From positions 1 to 64,000 of the forward strand of contig JBQCGD010000145.1 of the NCBI GenBank assembly GCA_051955985.1: a stretch of 64,000 bases of DNA. The letters are read 5' to 3'. A program made the position numbers and the translations under genes. The notes beneath the pieces are model-generated. The model was given only the letters and a program-made list of their open reading frames with translations, was not told where the DNA came from and did no database searches. How positions within the stretch are numbered: the stretch's first letter is position 1; each line of letters starts with the position of its first letter. This DNA comes from DATKPA01 sp051955985. GTDB taxonomy: Bacteria > Planctomycetota > Phycisphaerae > WQYP01. This document shows, piece by piece, positions 43,458 to 53,090 of this stretch.

Positions 43458-43934
43458 TTAATCCTTCAATTCCTGGAGCAGTTCTCTCACGGTCTTGCCG
43501 CTGGCGGGGTGGCGGGCTTCGGGGGCGATTTCGGCGAGCGGTTCGAGGACGAAGCGGCGTTGGTGCATGCGGGGATGAGGGAGAGTGAGTTCGTCGTCGG
43601 CGTGGACGACGTCGGCGTAGAGAAGCAAATCCAAGTCGAGTGTTCGCGGGGCGTTACGGACGTCGCCTTCGTCACGGCGATTGCGTCCCATTTCGCGTTC
43701 AATCTGGAGGAGGTGGCGGAGGAGATCGAGCGGGGGGAGGTGGGTATCGATGGAGACGGCGCCGTTGATGAAGCGACCGGAGTCGGGGGGTGCGTCGATG
43801 GGGTCGGTTTCGCGGAAGGTGGCGATGGCGGTGAGGGTGACGCCGGGGACTTCGGCGAGGCGAGCGAGCGCGGCGCGGATGGCGTCCTGGCGGGGACCGA
43901 GGTTGGAACCGATGGCGATGTAAGCTCTGGCCAT
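43458..43934 (-). CDS. folK: 2-amino-4-hydroxy-6-hydroxymethyldihydropteridine pyrophosphokinase
   Basis: HPPK of folate synthesis. YIAIGSNLGPRQDAI opens it, ATFRETDPIDAPPDSGRFINGAV holds the pterin-site Asn, LLQIEREMGRNRRDEG and APRTLDLDLLLYAD the catalytic and metal residues, and LPHPRMHQRRFVLEPLAEI closes it. Length 158 from the ATG at 43934, which gives the family start ARAYIAIGS; a longer frame upstream is not supported. It is upstream of panC with a seven-base gap. Confidence 0.95.
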   Translation of the reverse strand: MARAYIAIGSNLGPRQDAIRAALARLAEVPGVTLTAIATFRETDPIDAPPDSGRFINGAVSIDTHLPPLDLLRHLLQIEREMGRNRRDEGDVRNAPRTLDLDLLLYADVVHADDELTLPHPRMHQRRFVLEPLAEIAPEARHPASGKTVRELLQELKD

Positions 43935-44422
43935 ATCGGCGCGAGCATAAGGGGCGGGGAGGCTGTGCGCCAAGGGGCGTGGGGCGGCGGAGTGGCGGAC
44001 GCATGCATCCATTGATATATTAGAGGCAAGGACGAGTAAGAAAGCATTGATTTTGCTCGCCGACAAGGATGTGCGGCGATACACTGTGTGTGGTGTTGAT
44101 CATCTCTTTGACAGCCGTAATTTCGGCTCGTGGTGTCAAAACTGGCGGTGCGAGGACGGCTTCCGTGCGGGAAGGCTGCTACGTATAATTACGGACGATG
44201 GTCGATGTCGACCTGAGGATTGCCTGGTGTTCACATCGGTGTCTGACAGAGTATGCTACCCGCCACACCCTTGCGGGATGTTCCCGCGATCGGCAGAAGT
44301 GTTGCTGAGGCCCGCGCATTTCGCGTCCCCCCTTATGCTTTATCGATGCAGCATGCGGTTTCGATCCGCCCCGTCACGGATTACCTCGTCCGGCATCTAA
44401 CTCATTTGTGCAGGAGTTACCC
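43935..44422. other. Divergent intergenic region between folK and spoVG
   Basis: No gene seen. Contains an AT-rich TACGTATAATTACG patch (about 44182-44196) on the plus side that might be a -10 box, without a good -35 box. Strand composition turns from G-rich to balanced here. Confidence 0.35.
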
Positions 44423-44869
44423 ATGAAGATCACCGACGTTGCCGTCCAGCTTGCTCCCGCGGGGCAGGATCGCCTGCGCGGCTTTTGCTGCATCACGATC
44501 GATGGCTGCTTTGTCGTGCGCGACATCAAGATCATCAACGGCCCGAACGGGCTGTTCGTTGCGATGCCTTCGCGCAAGATCATGGCGGCGTGCCCGCAGT
44601 GCCGGACGAAGAACCACCTGCACGCCCGCTTCTGCAATCAGTGCGGGGCGCAGCTACCGGCGATGGTTCCCGCGGGCGAGCGGGTGAAGCTGCACTGCGA
44701 CGTGGCGCATCCGATCAATGTCGATTGCCGGCAGATGATCGAGAAGGAAATCCTTGCGGCGTTCAACGCGGAAGTTCATCGTTCGGAGCAGCCGGGGTAT
44801 GTCGGCCGGCAGTTGGGCGACGGCGGGGACTCGGTAGCCCCGACGGAGCTGATGCCGCACAGCCACTGA
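44423..44869 (+). CDS. spoVG: SpoVG family protein with inserted zinc ribbon
   Basis: SpoVG proteins bind nucleic acid and act as regulators in Firmicutes and spirochaetes. Residues 1-54 match SpoVG (MKITDVAVQL, LRGFCCITIDGCFVVRDIKI, GPNGLFVAMPSRK), and DVAHPINVDCRQMIEKEILAAF (about 92-113) is the family C-terminus. Between them sits a zinc ribbon, CPQCRTKNHLHARFCNQCGAQLP (about 58-80), exactly in the loop of the normal domain. The start at 44423 follows AGGAG at seven bases. Length 148 against a usual 85-100. Upstream of tRNA-Ser on the same strand. Confidence 0.88.
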   Translation: MKITDVAVQLAPAGQDRLRGFCCITIDGCFVVRDIKIINGPNGLFVAMPSRKIMAACPQCRTKNHLHARFCNQCGAQLPAMVPAGERVKLHCDVAHPINVDCRQMIEKEILAAFNAEVHRSEQPGYVGRQLGDGGDSVAPTELMPHSH

Positions 44870-44942
44870 AGAAGGCGGAATTGCGGCAAGTTCCTGCTAT
44901 TGACCCGCGTACGGGCAGCCGATACCTTGTGGGAACGCTCAG

Positions 44943-45033
44943 GGAGAGATGGCCGAGCGGCTGAAGGCGTCGGTTTGCTAAACCGATGTACGGGGTATCC
45001 CCTGTACCACGGGTTCGAATCCCGTTCTCTCCG
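44943..45033 (+). tRNA. tRNA-Ser (anticodon GCU)
   Basis: Acceptor stem GGAGAGA/TCTCTCC, anticodon loop with GCT between TTT and AAA, long variable arm (GTACGGGG/CCCCTGTAC) as in type II tRNAs, T-arm GGGTTCGAATCCC. The CCA end is not encoded. A terminator follows. Confidence 0.96.
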
Positions 45034-45041
45034 TTGCGAAC

Positions 45042-45094
45042 AAGGGCTGCGTCATGATCATCTGGGCAACAGATGTTTGTGAGCAGCCCTTTTT
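45042..45094 (+). terminator. Terminator after tRNA-Ser
   Basis: AAGGGCTGC (45042-45050) pairs perfectly with GCAGCCCTT (45083-45091), with an inner ATCTG/CAGAT hairpin and a T run at the end. Confidence 0.85.
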
Positions 45095-45163
45095 CTTTGG
45101 CCAGCTTGTCGGCGATGGTCCACCGGATGCCGTGGTGCGCTCGAGCTTCCATAGAGGTAGTGA

Positions 45164-46576
45164 TCAGGGGGCGGGCGAATCCAGATAGGGTGCGGCCCAC
45201 TCCACGAAGGCCGGCCAGTTTTCGGCAACGCTGTGGCCGCCGGTGTGCTGGCGCCAGGCGAGTTCGCCTCCGATTAACTGGTTGACGGGAGGCATGGGGT
45301 CGGTGAGGTAGTTGCCCGGCGTGCCGAGGTCGCGTTTGCCGAGGAGACGATAGGCGGGACCAGCGGCGACGGCGGCCATGAAGCTGCCGTGGGCGTCGAC
45401 CCATTTGGCGTCGCCTTTTTCGACGATTCCGTAGCTGATGAAACAAGGTCGTGGGGCGCAGAGGGCGATGAGTTCGTGGGAGTCGACGGGGAGGTCGGCG
45501 GCGGTTTTTCGGCCGAAGGTGGATTCCTCGGCACCGTACTTCAAGAAGTTTCCGGCCATCCAGTAGTACTCGCCGCCAGTGAGGTTTTCGACGCTTTCGC
45601 CGAAGAGGTGGCGGTGGAGTTTCGCGCCGCCCTCGCCTGAGGAGCCGATGAAGCCGACCGCGATGCGTTCGTCGAAGGCTTCGGTGACGAGGGCGGCTTT
45701 GCCATAGCGGGAGAGGCCTTCGATGCCGACGCGGCGCGAGTTGACGGCAGGATCGGTCTGGAAATAGTCGAGCAGCCGGCTGACGCCCCATTGCCAGGCG
45801 CGGAGCGCGCCCCAGTCCTCGGGCTTGCGCGGCTGGCCCTTGTTGGTCAGACCGATGATTCCGGAGGTGAGTGCGGGGCCGTCGGGTTGAATGCTTGTTG
45901 GGTTGATGGTGGCGTAGCCCCAGCCTCTTGCGAGCACCAGGTGGTGCCACGCGGGCGAGAATGGCGGCCTGGTGGAGGGGCGGGTTGTGGAGGCGGGGTT
46001 TGAAGCAGGACGAGGGCGTGCAAAGCCGAATCCGGCGAATTCCACCATGACAGGGACCGGGCCGGGGGCTTTTTCGGGAATGGTGAGCGTTGCGTGGATG
46101 TTGACGGCAATGGCGGGGTAAGCGGAATTATCGACGTGGCCGACGAGGGTCTTGGTGACGGCGGGGATGTCATCGGCGGAGAGGGAAGAGGCGGTCACTT
46201 GCCAGGCTACTTTTGGAACGTTTGGGGGGATTCGGCCGTAGACTTCGCGTTCAAACTCTTCCTTGATCTCGGCGCGGCGTTTCCACCACTGTGCGGGGGT
46301 CGTCACCTTGGTTCCGTCGTTCATGGTGAGGAGATCGGGAAGCGGGTACTTGTTGGCGGCGGATTCGTCGAAGGTACTTTGGTCGTTTGGGTTGGCGCCG
46401 GGGCGGAGTTTGCGGATTCCGAGTTGCTCCATCATGTTTCGGTGATCGCCGTCGCCTTTGAAATGGACCTGTGGCGGATAGAGCGCGGGGGAGGTGGCTG
46501 GCGGTTCACGCGTGGCGGCGAGCGCAGGGAGAGCGGCGAGGGTGATGATCGCAGTCACCAGAAGCGTTGTTCTCAT
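45164..46576 (-). CDS. CE15 glucuronoyl methylesterase
   Basis: Secreted esterase predicted to split ester bonds between xylan 4-O-methylglucuronate and lignin alcohols. Signal peptide of about 22 residues. The CE15 mark GLSRYGKAALV (nucleophile Ser, about residue 285) is clear. GSSGEGGAKLHRHLFGESVENL holds acidic residues and QHTGGHSVAENW the catalytic His. A Pro/Ala/Thr-rich loop (about residues 190-215) is unusual. Start chosen at the ATG at 46576, behind GGAGGAG. It is the last gene of the xylan operon, 31 bases after the GH10 gene. Family firm, substrate by analogy. Confidence 0.88.
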   Translation of the reverse strand: MRTTLLVTAIITLAALPALAATREPPATSPALYPPQVHFKGDGDHRNMMEQLGIRKLRPGANPNDQSTFDESAANKYPLPDLLTMNDGTKVTTPAQWWKRRAEIKEEFEREVYGRIPPNVPKVAWQVTASSLSADDIPAVTKTLVGHVDNSAYPAIAVNIHATLTIPEKAPGPVPVMVEFAGFGFARPRPASNPASTTRPSTRPPFSPAWHHLVLARGWGYATINPTSIQPDGPALTSGIIGLTNKGQPRKPEDWGALRAWQWGVSRLLDYFQTDPAVNSRRVGIEGLSRYGKAALVTEAFDERIAVGFIGSSGEGGAKLHRHLFGESVENLTGGEYYWMAGNFLKYGAEESTFGRKTAADLPVDSHELIALCAPRPCFISYGIVEKGDAKWVDAHGSFMAAVAAGPAYRLLGKRDLGTPGNYLTDPMPPVNQLIGGELAWRQHTGGHSVAENWPAFVEWAAPYLDSPAP

Positions 46577-46607
46577 CGTGCCATCTCCTCCGCCTGCCAC
46601 GCGGGGC

Positions 46608-47789
46608 CTACTGCTTGGCGTCGGCGGCGGTGTCGTCCGTCAGCACGCGCATGACCGCGTCAAAGGCGGGCTTGGGCTGCAGATCCCGGTTCCAGAGAAG
46701 TGCGTGGTTGGTGCGGCCGCGGACGGGCCAATCGTTGAGCCAGGAGTGGCCGTCGTCGGTTCCCCAGAAAGTGACGCGGGTCACCTCGCCGGGATATTTG
46801 AGGACGACGCGGAAGGTATCGGCATAAAATTTTGCCTGCGCCTCGGCGACGTCCTTCGGCAGGTGATGAGGGTAGGGATTCATGCCGGCGTTGTCTTTTT
46901 GAGTGGCAGTGACTTCGGCGCCGGTGGTTTCGCGCGGGAGCACTTCGAGATCCAATTCGGTCAGCATCACTTTTACGCCCTCGGCGCTGAAGGCCTGGAT
47001 GGCCTTGTCGAGCACCTTGGGCGTGTCGGGATAGAGGAGCATGAAATGTCCCTGGATGCCGACGCCGTCGATGTGCACCCCTTTGCTCTTCAAGTCACGA
47101 ATGAGGCGAATGGTTTTGGCGAGTTTATCGGGGTTTTCGATGCTGTAATCGTTGTAATACAACTCGGCGTTGGGATCGGCGGCGTGGGCGAATTCGAATG
47201 CCTTGGCGATGTAATCGTCGCCGATGGCCTGGAGCACGGGGGTGGGTCGCAGGTATTCGCCCGGGTTGTCGCTGATGGCTTCGTTGACGACGTCCCAGCC
47301 GATGACCTTTCCTTTGAAATGGCCGGCGACGCCGTCGATGTGCCGCTTCAGGTTGGCCAGCGCCTTGTCGCGCGGGAGGGGGTTTCCGGAGTCATCCTTG
47401 AACATCCAGGCGGGGGTCTGGTTGTGCCAGCAGAGGTTATGGCCGACGACTTTCATGTGGTGGGCCTCGGCGAAGGCGACGATTTTGTCAGCGGCGGCGA
47501 ACTGGAATTTTCCCGGCCGGGGTTCGAGGGCATCCGGCTTGAACTCGTTTTCCGCGGTGAGGCAGTTGAACTGGGTTGCGACGAAATCGGCCATGGCCGG
47601 CTGGTCCAATTGGCGGGAACTCACGGCGGTGCCGATGAGGAATCGCCCGGCGACGGCCTTGCGCAGGGGCTCCTGGCGGAGTTCCGGTGTGTGTGTATCC
47701 GCCGCCGCACATCCAGAGAGGGACTGCATGGACCCAATCACAGCCAGACCGACCATGATATTGCGAATCACCGACATCTTGCTCTTCAC
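46608..47789 (-). CDS. GH10 endo-1,4-beta-xylanase, lipoprotein
   Basis: Catalytically complete GH10 xylanase cutting the xylan backbone. A signal peptide ends in the lipobox LSGC (Cys27), so it is lipid-anchored. FLIGTAVSSRQL opens the barrel, CLTAENEFKPDALEP and VVGHNLCWHNQTPAWMF follow, the acid/base Glu170 sits in GWDVVNEA and the nucleophile Glu278 in MLTELDLEVL. FWGTDDGHSWLNDWP near the end is typical. The GTG at 47789 has AGGTGA five bases upstream; the ATG four codons later is an alternative. It lies between GH115 and CE15 in the operon. Confidence 0.94.
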   Translation of the reverse strand: MKSKMSVIRNIMVGLAVIGSMQSLSGCAAADTHTPELRQEPLRKAVAGRFLIGTAVSSRQLDQPAMADFVATQFNCLTAENEFKPDALEPRPGKFQFAAADKIVAFAEAHHMKVVGHNLCWHNQTPAWMFKDDSGNPLPRDKALANLKRHIDGVAGHFKGKVIGWDVVNEAISDNPGEYLRPTPVLQAIGDDYIAKAFEFAHAADPNAELYYNDYSIENPDKLAKTIRLIRDLKSKGVHIDGVGIQGHFMLLYPDTPKVLDKAIQAFSAEGVKVMLTELDLEVLPRETTGAEVTATQKDNAGMNPYPHHLPKDVAEAQAKFYADTFRVVLKYPGEVTRVTFWGTDDGHSWLNDWPVRGRTNHALLWNRDLQPKPAFDAVMRVLTDDTAADAKQ

Positions 47790-47854
47790 CTTATCACCTT
47801 TTGTCTGTTGATCACCATGAACGGATCGCGGCGCTACGGGCGACGGATCACGAG

Positions 47855-50734
47855 TTAAGGAGCGACGTGCCGGAAACTTTCCGGGGGACCGAGATAAGAG
47901 GGTTTAACTCCGCCGAAATCGACAACGAGCTTTTCAAGGACGACGCCGGGGTCCACCTGCCAGAATTTGAGCGTGTGATAGCCGGCGGATTTGAGGACGT
48001 GATGCGAGTGGCTGTACCGCACGGCGTCCTTGACGGAAGTTTCCCAGTCGTGGAGGGAATTCCTGGCGAGGAGATCGATCACCTGCGGAGGCTGATCGTC
48101 AAAGGAAATTGCGTAGCGGAGGCCGCGGCCGGGGAGAAAGTTGAGGGTCGGGGCGACGATGGCGGTGACATCGACATCGCCGGCATCGAAGAGAAACATC
48201 CGATATTCGAGACAGGCGGAATCATCGGGAGGGGCGACGCTGGCGGCGGTGACCGGGAAGAGGGTCATCCCGGAGAGGGTGCGGCCAAAATCAGGGATCT
48301 TTTCCCAATGCGCGTCGGCATCGTGCTTGGACGTGAAATGCTCAGCCTCGATTGAGACGCAGCCGTCGCCTTCCGCGAAACCGTTCAGGGATTCGGCGGT
48401 TACTCCCGGAGGGCAGAAGGCATGAACGGCGATGGCAATCGGCTCGCGGCCGGCGGCGGCGATGGTCATCCGTCCATCGGCCGAGGGGGCCTTCACCTTG
48501 CTCCAATCGACGCTGACCTGAATGCGCGCATCTTGGTCGATTTGACCGGACGCGGCGCTCAACACGATCCATGGCGCCGATGTTTTCGCGGTGAAATCAA
48601 CAGGCTCCTTTCCGCGATTGAAGAGATCGATTGTGCGGACCTGCTTGTTCACGGCGTCAAACGCCGGCAAAACGGGGCTGCCGCTTCCCCCCGGCCAGGC
48701 GGTCGCCGATCCTTCCACGGCGACGCCCAGCGAGGGGGAGTTCGGAACGCTGATTTCCCGCACTTCCGGCATCACGTTCCGGGGCGGTTGTTGCCAGCCG
48801 GTGTAGCCGATGTGGGTCTGGTCCATCATGTGGTTCCACTTGCCGCCGGCGACCTGATGGTTGAAAGCGTCGGCGAGGTCGGCATCTTTCCGGAAGAGCC
48901 GGCGGGCTTTATCGGCCAGGTCATTCGTGCTCGCCCGGCCCTGGTCGGCGTAGAGATGATTCAGTCCTGCGGTGATGTAGAGTTCCGTCAGGTTGGCGGA
49001 GGCTTGGGTTGGATAGAGCACCAGTTCAAAATAGGCATCGCGCTGTTCAGGGAGAAGTTGCTTCTCGATTGCTTCGGCCTCGTCGACCGCACTTTTCCAC
49101 TCTGCCAGCACGCGTTCTGCCTCGTGATAATGGGTGGGGCTGAAAGTGGAGGGATCCAGGAGTTCCGGTTTTCGCCGGCCATTCAGCTTGGTGTATTTCT
49201 CGAGGACATCTGCGATTTCATCCGCGTGCGCGGGGCCGAAGGTGCGGGCGGCCCATGATTTTCCGAAGTCGGCGATTCCGTCGGGACCGATTTGCTCCGG
49301 GTTCCATGCCATCGTCATGAAGAAATCGATGGGAAATTCCATAGGCTTGAGATCGCCGACGTTGACAATCCAGATGCGCGTCGCGCCGTAGCGATAAGCA
49401 AGGTTCATCTGCTCCCAGATTTTGGTGGTTGGGACGGTGTTCAGCCATTTGTAATTTCGCGGGCCGCCGACGTAGTCGAAGTGGTAGTAGATCCCGGCGC
49501 CGCCGGGGCGGGTGCGCTCTTCGGGCGTGGGGAGCCGCCGAAGGTTGCCCCAGTTGTCATCGCACCAGAGGAGCGTCACGTCATCGGGGACGCGCATTCC
49601 TTTTTCGTAATACTCCTGCACCTCTTTGTAGAGGGCCCAGAGCTGCGGCACCTTCGCGGGATCGGGATTGATTACCTCTGCGATGAGTTTTCGCTGGTCG
49701 GCGACGATGCGCTCCAGGAGGGAGATGTTGGCGGTTTCGGACATCGGCGTGTCGATTTTTCCGCGCATGCCGACGGTGATGATGTTTTCGTACGGCTTGT
49801 TGCGTTCCAGGCCCTGCTTCCAGAACTCCTGCAACTCCTTCGGGAATTTTTCGTAATTCCACTGCGCCTGCGTGTAGCCGGCCCGGTTCCATTCCTTGTC
49901 GGCACGCATCATGGGTTCGACGTGGGAGGTGCCCATCACGATGCCGTAATCATTTGCGAGCTTTGGATTCAGGGGATCGTCTTCATTGAAACAGTTGTTC
50001 CACATGGCGGGCCAGAGATAGTTGGCCTTCAGCCGCAGGAGCAGTTCGAAGACGTTTGCATAGAAGCGGTGGTTGTAGTCGCCGAAGTGGTCTTCCACCC
50101 AGCCTGTCAGGGCCGGCGCTTCATCGTTCAAGAAGATGCCGCGGTATTTTACGACAGGCTTTTCGGTGATCGATTGGGTGGAAAGATAGAGGGAGGATTT
50201 CTTCTGCACCGGCACATCGGCCCAGAAGTACCACGGCGAAACGCCGATCGCCTGGGAGACGGTGACGGCCCCGTAGGCTGTTCCGCGGCGATCACTGCCG
50301 GCGATCACCAGGGCGCGGTGAATGCCGTCGGTGGGATGCTCCACCACCTGGATGGTGTACGCCTCCCACTCGCCGCGCAGGCCGCTGACATCGATCTTTC
50401 CGTCGGCGGCCAGACGATCAATGAACGCACTGTGCCCCAGCGTTCCGACGATGACCGCATCGCCCGTGAGGGATGATTCTTTGGAGATCAACGGCGGCAT
50501 GCGGCCGGTGACCCGCTGCACATCATCCGCCAGCAATTGCGCGGCGATTCCGGCGGGCTGCACATCTTGGGCGTCGACGTAGATCGGCGCGGCCGTTCCA
50601 TTCGCGACGAGAGCAACGGCCTGAGGCGTTGGCCGCTCTGTCGCTTTCATCTCCGCCGCGAGCACCGTTCTTCCTGCGATCAGGAACAACGAGACCGCCG
50701 GCAGCCAGCAAGCATGTGCCGGTAAAAGCCGCAA
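47855..50734 (-). CDS. GH115 xylan alpha-glucuronidase
   Basis: Exported 959-residue enzyme predicted to remove (4-O-methyl)glucuronate from internal xylose residues of xylan. Signal peptide of about 26 residues. Residues 30-180 form the N-terminal domain (APIYVDAQDVQPAGIAAQLL, IVAGSDRRGTAYG-like block reading VIAGSDRRGTAYGAVTVS). The catalytic part has VVKYRGIFLNDEAP, NYLWPAMWNNCFNEDDP, MGTSHVEPMM, TLLWCDDNWGNLRRLPTPEE, GIYYHFDYVGGPRNYKW and GATRIWIVNVGDLKPMEFP, all family blocks. A C-terminal beta domain (about 800-950) has ISIEAEHF-like sequence (VSIEAEHFTSKHD). The TTG start at 50734 has GGAGGAG five bases upstream. Third-last gene of the operon. Confidence 0.93.
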   Translation of the reverse strand: MRLLPAHACWLPAVSLFLIAGRTVLAAEMKATERPTPQAVALVANGTAAPIYVDAQDVQPAGIAAQLLADDVQRVTGRMPPLISKESSLTGDAVIVGTLGHSAFIDRLAADGKIDVSGLRGEWEAYTIQVVEHPTDGIHRALVIAGSDRRGTAYGAVTVSQAIGVSPWYFWADVPVQKKSSLYLSTQSITEKPVVKYRGIFLNDEAPALTGWVEDHFGDYNHRFYANVFELLLRLKANYLWPAMWNNCFNEDDPLNPKLANDYGIVMGTSHVEPMMRADKEWNRAGYTQAQWNYEKFPKELQEFWKQGLERNKPYENIITVGMRGKIDTPMSETANISLLERIVADQRKLIAEVINPDPAKVPQLWALYKEVQEYYEKGMRVPDDVTLLWCDDNWGNLRRLPTPEERTRPGGAGIYYHFDYVGGPRNYKWLNTVPTTKIWEQMNLAYRYGATRIWIVNVGDLKPMEFPIDFFMTMAWNPEQIGPDGIADFGKSWAARTFGPAHADEIADVLEKYTKLNGRRKPELLDPSTFSPTHYHEAERVLAEWKSAVDEAEAIEKQLLPEQRDAYFELVLYPTQASANLTELYITAGLNHLYADQGRASTNDLADKARRLFRKDADLADAFNHQVAGGKWNHMMDQTHIGYTGWQQPPRNVMPEVREISVPNSPSLGVAVEGSATAWPGGSGSPVLPAFDAVNKQVRTIDLFNRGKEPVDFTAKTSAPWIVLSAASGQIDQDARIQVSVDWSKVKAPSADGRMTIAAAGREPIAIAVHAFCPPGVTAESLNGFAEGDGCVSIEAEHFTSKHDADAHWEKIPDFGRTLSGMTLFPVTAASVAPPDDSACLEYRMFLFDAGDVDVTAIVAPTLNFLPGRGLRYAISFDDQPPQVIDLLARNSLHDWETSVKDAVRYSHSHHVLKSAGYHTLKFWQVDPGVVLEKLVVDFGGVKPSYLGPPESFRHVAP

Positions 50735-50791
50735 TTCATCTCCTCCAGAATCGCACCGCCCCAGTCGGTGCGGCCAAGGTACGTGCCTCGA

Positions 50792-53011
50792 CTATCCTTT
50801 TGTTTTTGGTCCGCCGGCGAGCGCCGCTTCCTTGCCGCGCGGTTCATGTTTCCCGGAATGGTCCATCCACAAAGCCGTGGTGATGACGCGGGGGTACCAG
50901 CGGCTGCCCTTGGCGACGCCTTCGACGAACTGGTCGGAACAGGCCCAGTAGCTGCTGCCGTCCGTCTGCCATTTGACGTGCGCGCTGTCCGCTCTCTCGA
51001 AGATCGCCAAGATTGCGGCGTGATCGGAAAGGCGGAAAACGTGCCGGGCGATTTCCTGGAAGATCGCGATTTTGCTCATCCAGGAATTGCTGGACGTGGA
51101 CGAAAGCTTGATGCCGCCGTCGGCGAAGAGGTTGCGTCGTTCGCCGTCGGTGAGAAGCGCGATCGTATGGCGTTTGAGGCAGTTGAAAAGGTCGGGGAAC
51201 TCTTGCGCGACATCCATTCCCCAGGCGGCGGGGTAGATGAGGCCTTCACATGCAGGCAGGATCCGTGAACGGTAGCCGTTGCTGTCCTTTTCAAACACGG
51301 CGGGGACGACGCCATCGGGGCCGGCCTGTCGCACGAGCGTTCGCACGGCCTGTTCTGCTTTGCGGAGCGCCTGCGTCTGAGTTGGCTGCCAGGGTTCGCC
51401 GAGTCTCTCGAACATCATCGCGAGGCCGACGAAGCTTGCCCAGAATTTGACGCCCATGTAAAGGCTGTTGCGTGTTTGCGCGAGGGAATGGTCGAGGGAG
51501 TCGTAGGTGGTGATTTCGGCGCCTGATCCGCAGCGAGTGCTGTCATATTCGGGGATGGCGCTCTCGCCGCCGCGGTTGCAGAGGCTTTCGAGGCATCCGA
51601 GCAGGACGTAACTGTTCTGGCGGGCCCAGTTCACATCGCCGGTTTTCGCCACGTAAGTCGCGGCCATCAACACCCAGTTGCACAACTGCTCGGCGGTCAT
51701 GTAGCTGAAGCACACGGCGTTCAAGTCGGGCAACTCGTAGCTGCTTTGGCCGCGCGGGCTGAAGTTGTTGTGGGCGCCCATGTCGTGGGTGAAGCTCAGA
51801 CCCCCTTCCATGGTTTTGCCGGAAGTCCCGACCTTCAGCCCGTCGACGTAGCTGTAATACCGCACGAAATGATCGAGGAGGTTTCGCACGACCCACGCGT
51901 TCTGTTCGATCTCCCAGAACATGTGGTCCACGCAGAGATCGAGCGTGTTCATCATGCAGTATTCGCCTTCGTTCACCACCCAGAAAGGCTGCCCGCCCAC
52001 GTCGAGGAGTTGCGTGCTTCCGTAATAGCTGCGCGTGGCGTGGGCGATCAGGAACTGCTGATCGTTGCTGAGACCGGAGTCGAGCAGCCGCTGATCCAAC
52101 GTTTCGGCGGCGTGGCGGGGATCGCCTTTCATGAGCGCGGCGTTCAGCACATCCTCGAGGCTGCCGAAGTGGTTCGTGTAGAGATAGCGGCCCTCGAGAT
52201 CGGTGGTCACGACACCTGCGATGTAGCAGCCGATGGACAGTCGCAGCACGCGACGCTCGCCGGGGGGCACCTCCATCAGCAGACCGGGGCACGAACCGAG
52301 CAGATGCGGGACGCGTTCTGCGACGCCCTGGTCGGGCGACCACCTGCAGAACAGGGCGGGCGCTTCAGCAGCCTGGGAATCGTCGCCCAGCACTTCGCCG
52401 AGCACCCCGTAATCGCGGCGCAGGGCAAATCCGCGCCGGAGGGGATTTCCGGAATCCACGGGGCGCCACCCGGGCTCGTTGAAATTCACCGCGAAGAACG
52501 CCGTGATGGCCCTGGAGCCGTTGCGGTTATCGACAGCCAGTTCGGCCACGACGGCCGGCAACAAGGCGTCGCGCATCTCGGAGGGCGTGGCCGTGGTCGG
52601 GTCGGGAATTTCGCCGAAGGGGGTGAAGAGTGTGAATGAAAAGTCGCGTGTGGCCCAGGCGTCGGTCGCCCAGCCGTAGCGCCGCTCGATCTGCTCGCGC
52701 CCGTACGCCTTCACGCGTGCCGCAACGTTCTGTTCCGCGGGGCCGGCCTGCTCCACCAGGTAATCGGCCGCCCCGGCGCCGCCCCCTGCAGCACGGGCAA
52801 AGAACGGCAGACAGCGCAGTGTTCCCTCGTCGAACCGCCCCCCCTCCTTGATGCCGATGTACAAATCCTGGTTGGCCGGCCTGCCGATCTGCGCAGCGAT
52901 GCCGCCGCGCGTGCCAAAATTTCCGCAGGTGAAACTCATGAACGCGCCCATGGGCGAATGCTGCGCGTTGAAGCTGATGTTTCCCGAGAGGGGTTTGAGT
53001 TGGACTGTCAC
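50792..53011 (-). CDS. GH52 beta-xylosidase
   Basis: Retaining exo-xylosidase of family 52, 739 residues, with no signal peptide and so cytoplasmic. The start FNAQHSPMGAFMSFTCGNFG (residues 14-33) is the clear mark of this small family. WVVNEGEYCMMNTLDLCVD (about 345) matches the region that I recall holding the nucleophile Glu in Geobacillus XynB2. HDMGAHNNFSPRGQSSYE and NSYVLLGCLESL follow as in the family. The GTG start at 53011 has GAGGAG four bases upstream; the longer frame to 53164 begins with an arginine-rich unnatural leader and overlaps the symporter gene. It is placed directly after the symporter, fitting hydrolysis of imported xylo-oligomers. Confidence 0.9.
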   Translation of the reverse strand: MTVQLKPLSGNISFNAQHSPMGAFMSFTCGNFGTRGGIAAQIGRPANQDLYIGIKEGGRFDEGTLRCLPFFARAAGGGAGAADYLVEQAGPAEQNVAARVKAYGREQIERRYGWATDAWATRDFSFTLFTPFGEIPDPTTATPSEMRDALLPAVVAELAVDNRNGSRAITAFFAVNFNEPGWRPVDSGNPLRRGFALRRDYGVLGEVLGDDSQAAEAPALFCRWSPDQGVAERVPHLLGSCPGLLMEVPPGERRVLRLSIGCYIAGVVTTDLEGRYLYTNHFGSLEDVLNAALMKGDPRHAAETLDQRLLDSGLSNDQQFLIAHATRSYYGSTQLLDVGGQPFWVVNEGEYCMMNTLDLCVDHMFWEIEQNAWVVRNLLDHFVRYYSYVDGLKVGTSGKTMEGGLSFTHDMGAHNNFSPRGQSSYELPDLNAVCFSYMTAEQLCNWVLMAATYVAKTGDVNWARQNSYVLLGCLESLCNRGGESAIPEYDSTRCGSGAEITTYDSLDHSLAQTRNSLYMGVKFWASFVGLAMMFERLGEPWQPTQTQALRKAEQAVRTLVRQAGPDGVVPAVFEKDSNGYRSRILPACEGLIYPAAWGMDVAQEFPDLFNCLKRHTIALLTDGERRNLFADGGIKLSSTSSNSWMSKIAIFQEIARHVFRLSDHAAILAIFERADSAHVKWQTDGSSYWACSDQFVEGVAKGSRWYPRVITTALWMDHSGKHEPRGKEAALAGGPKTKG

Positions 53012-53090
53012 GATGCTCCTCGCAACACAAAAAGTGGCGAATGGGTTGAAGCCGCGTCCTGGATCTTGCGCGGCGCCGCGATGCCTAGGC

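Noticed and set aside
44950..45060. Minus-strand protein reading with NGENGIRTRG across the tRNA
   Set aside because: This is the well-known false peptide obtained by translating the complement of a tRNA gene.
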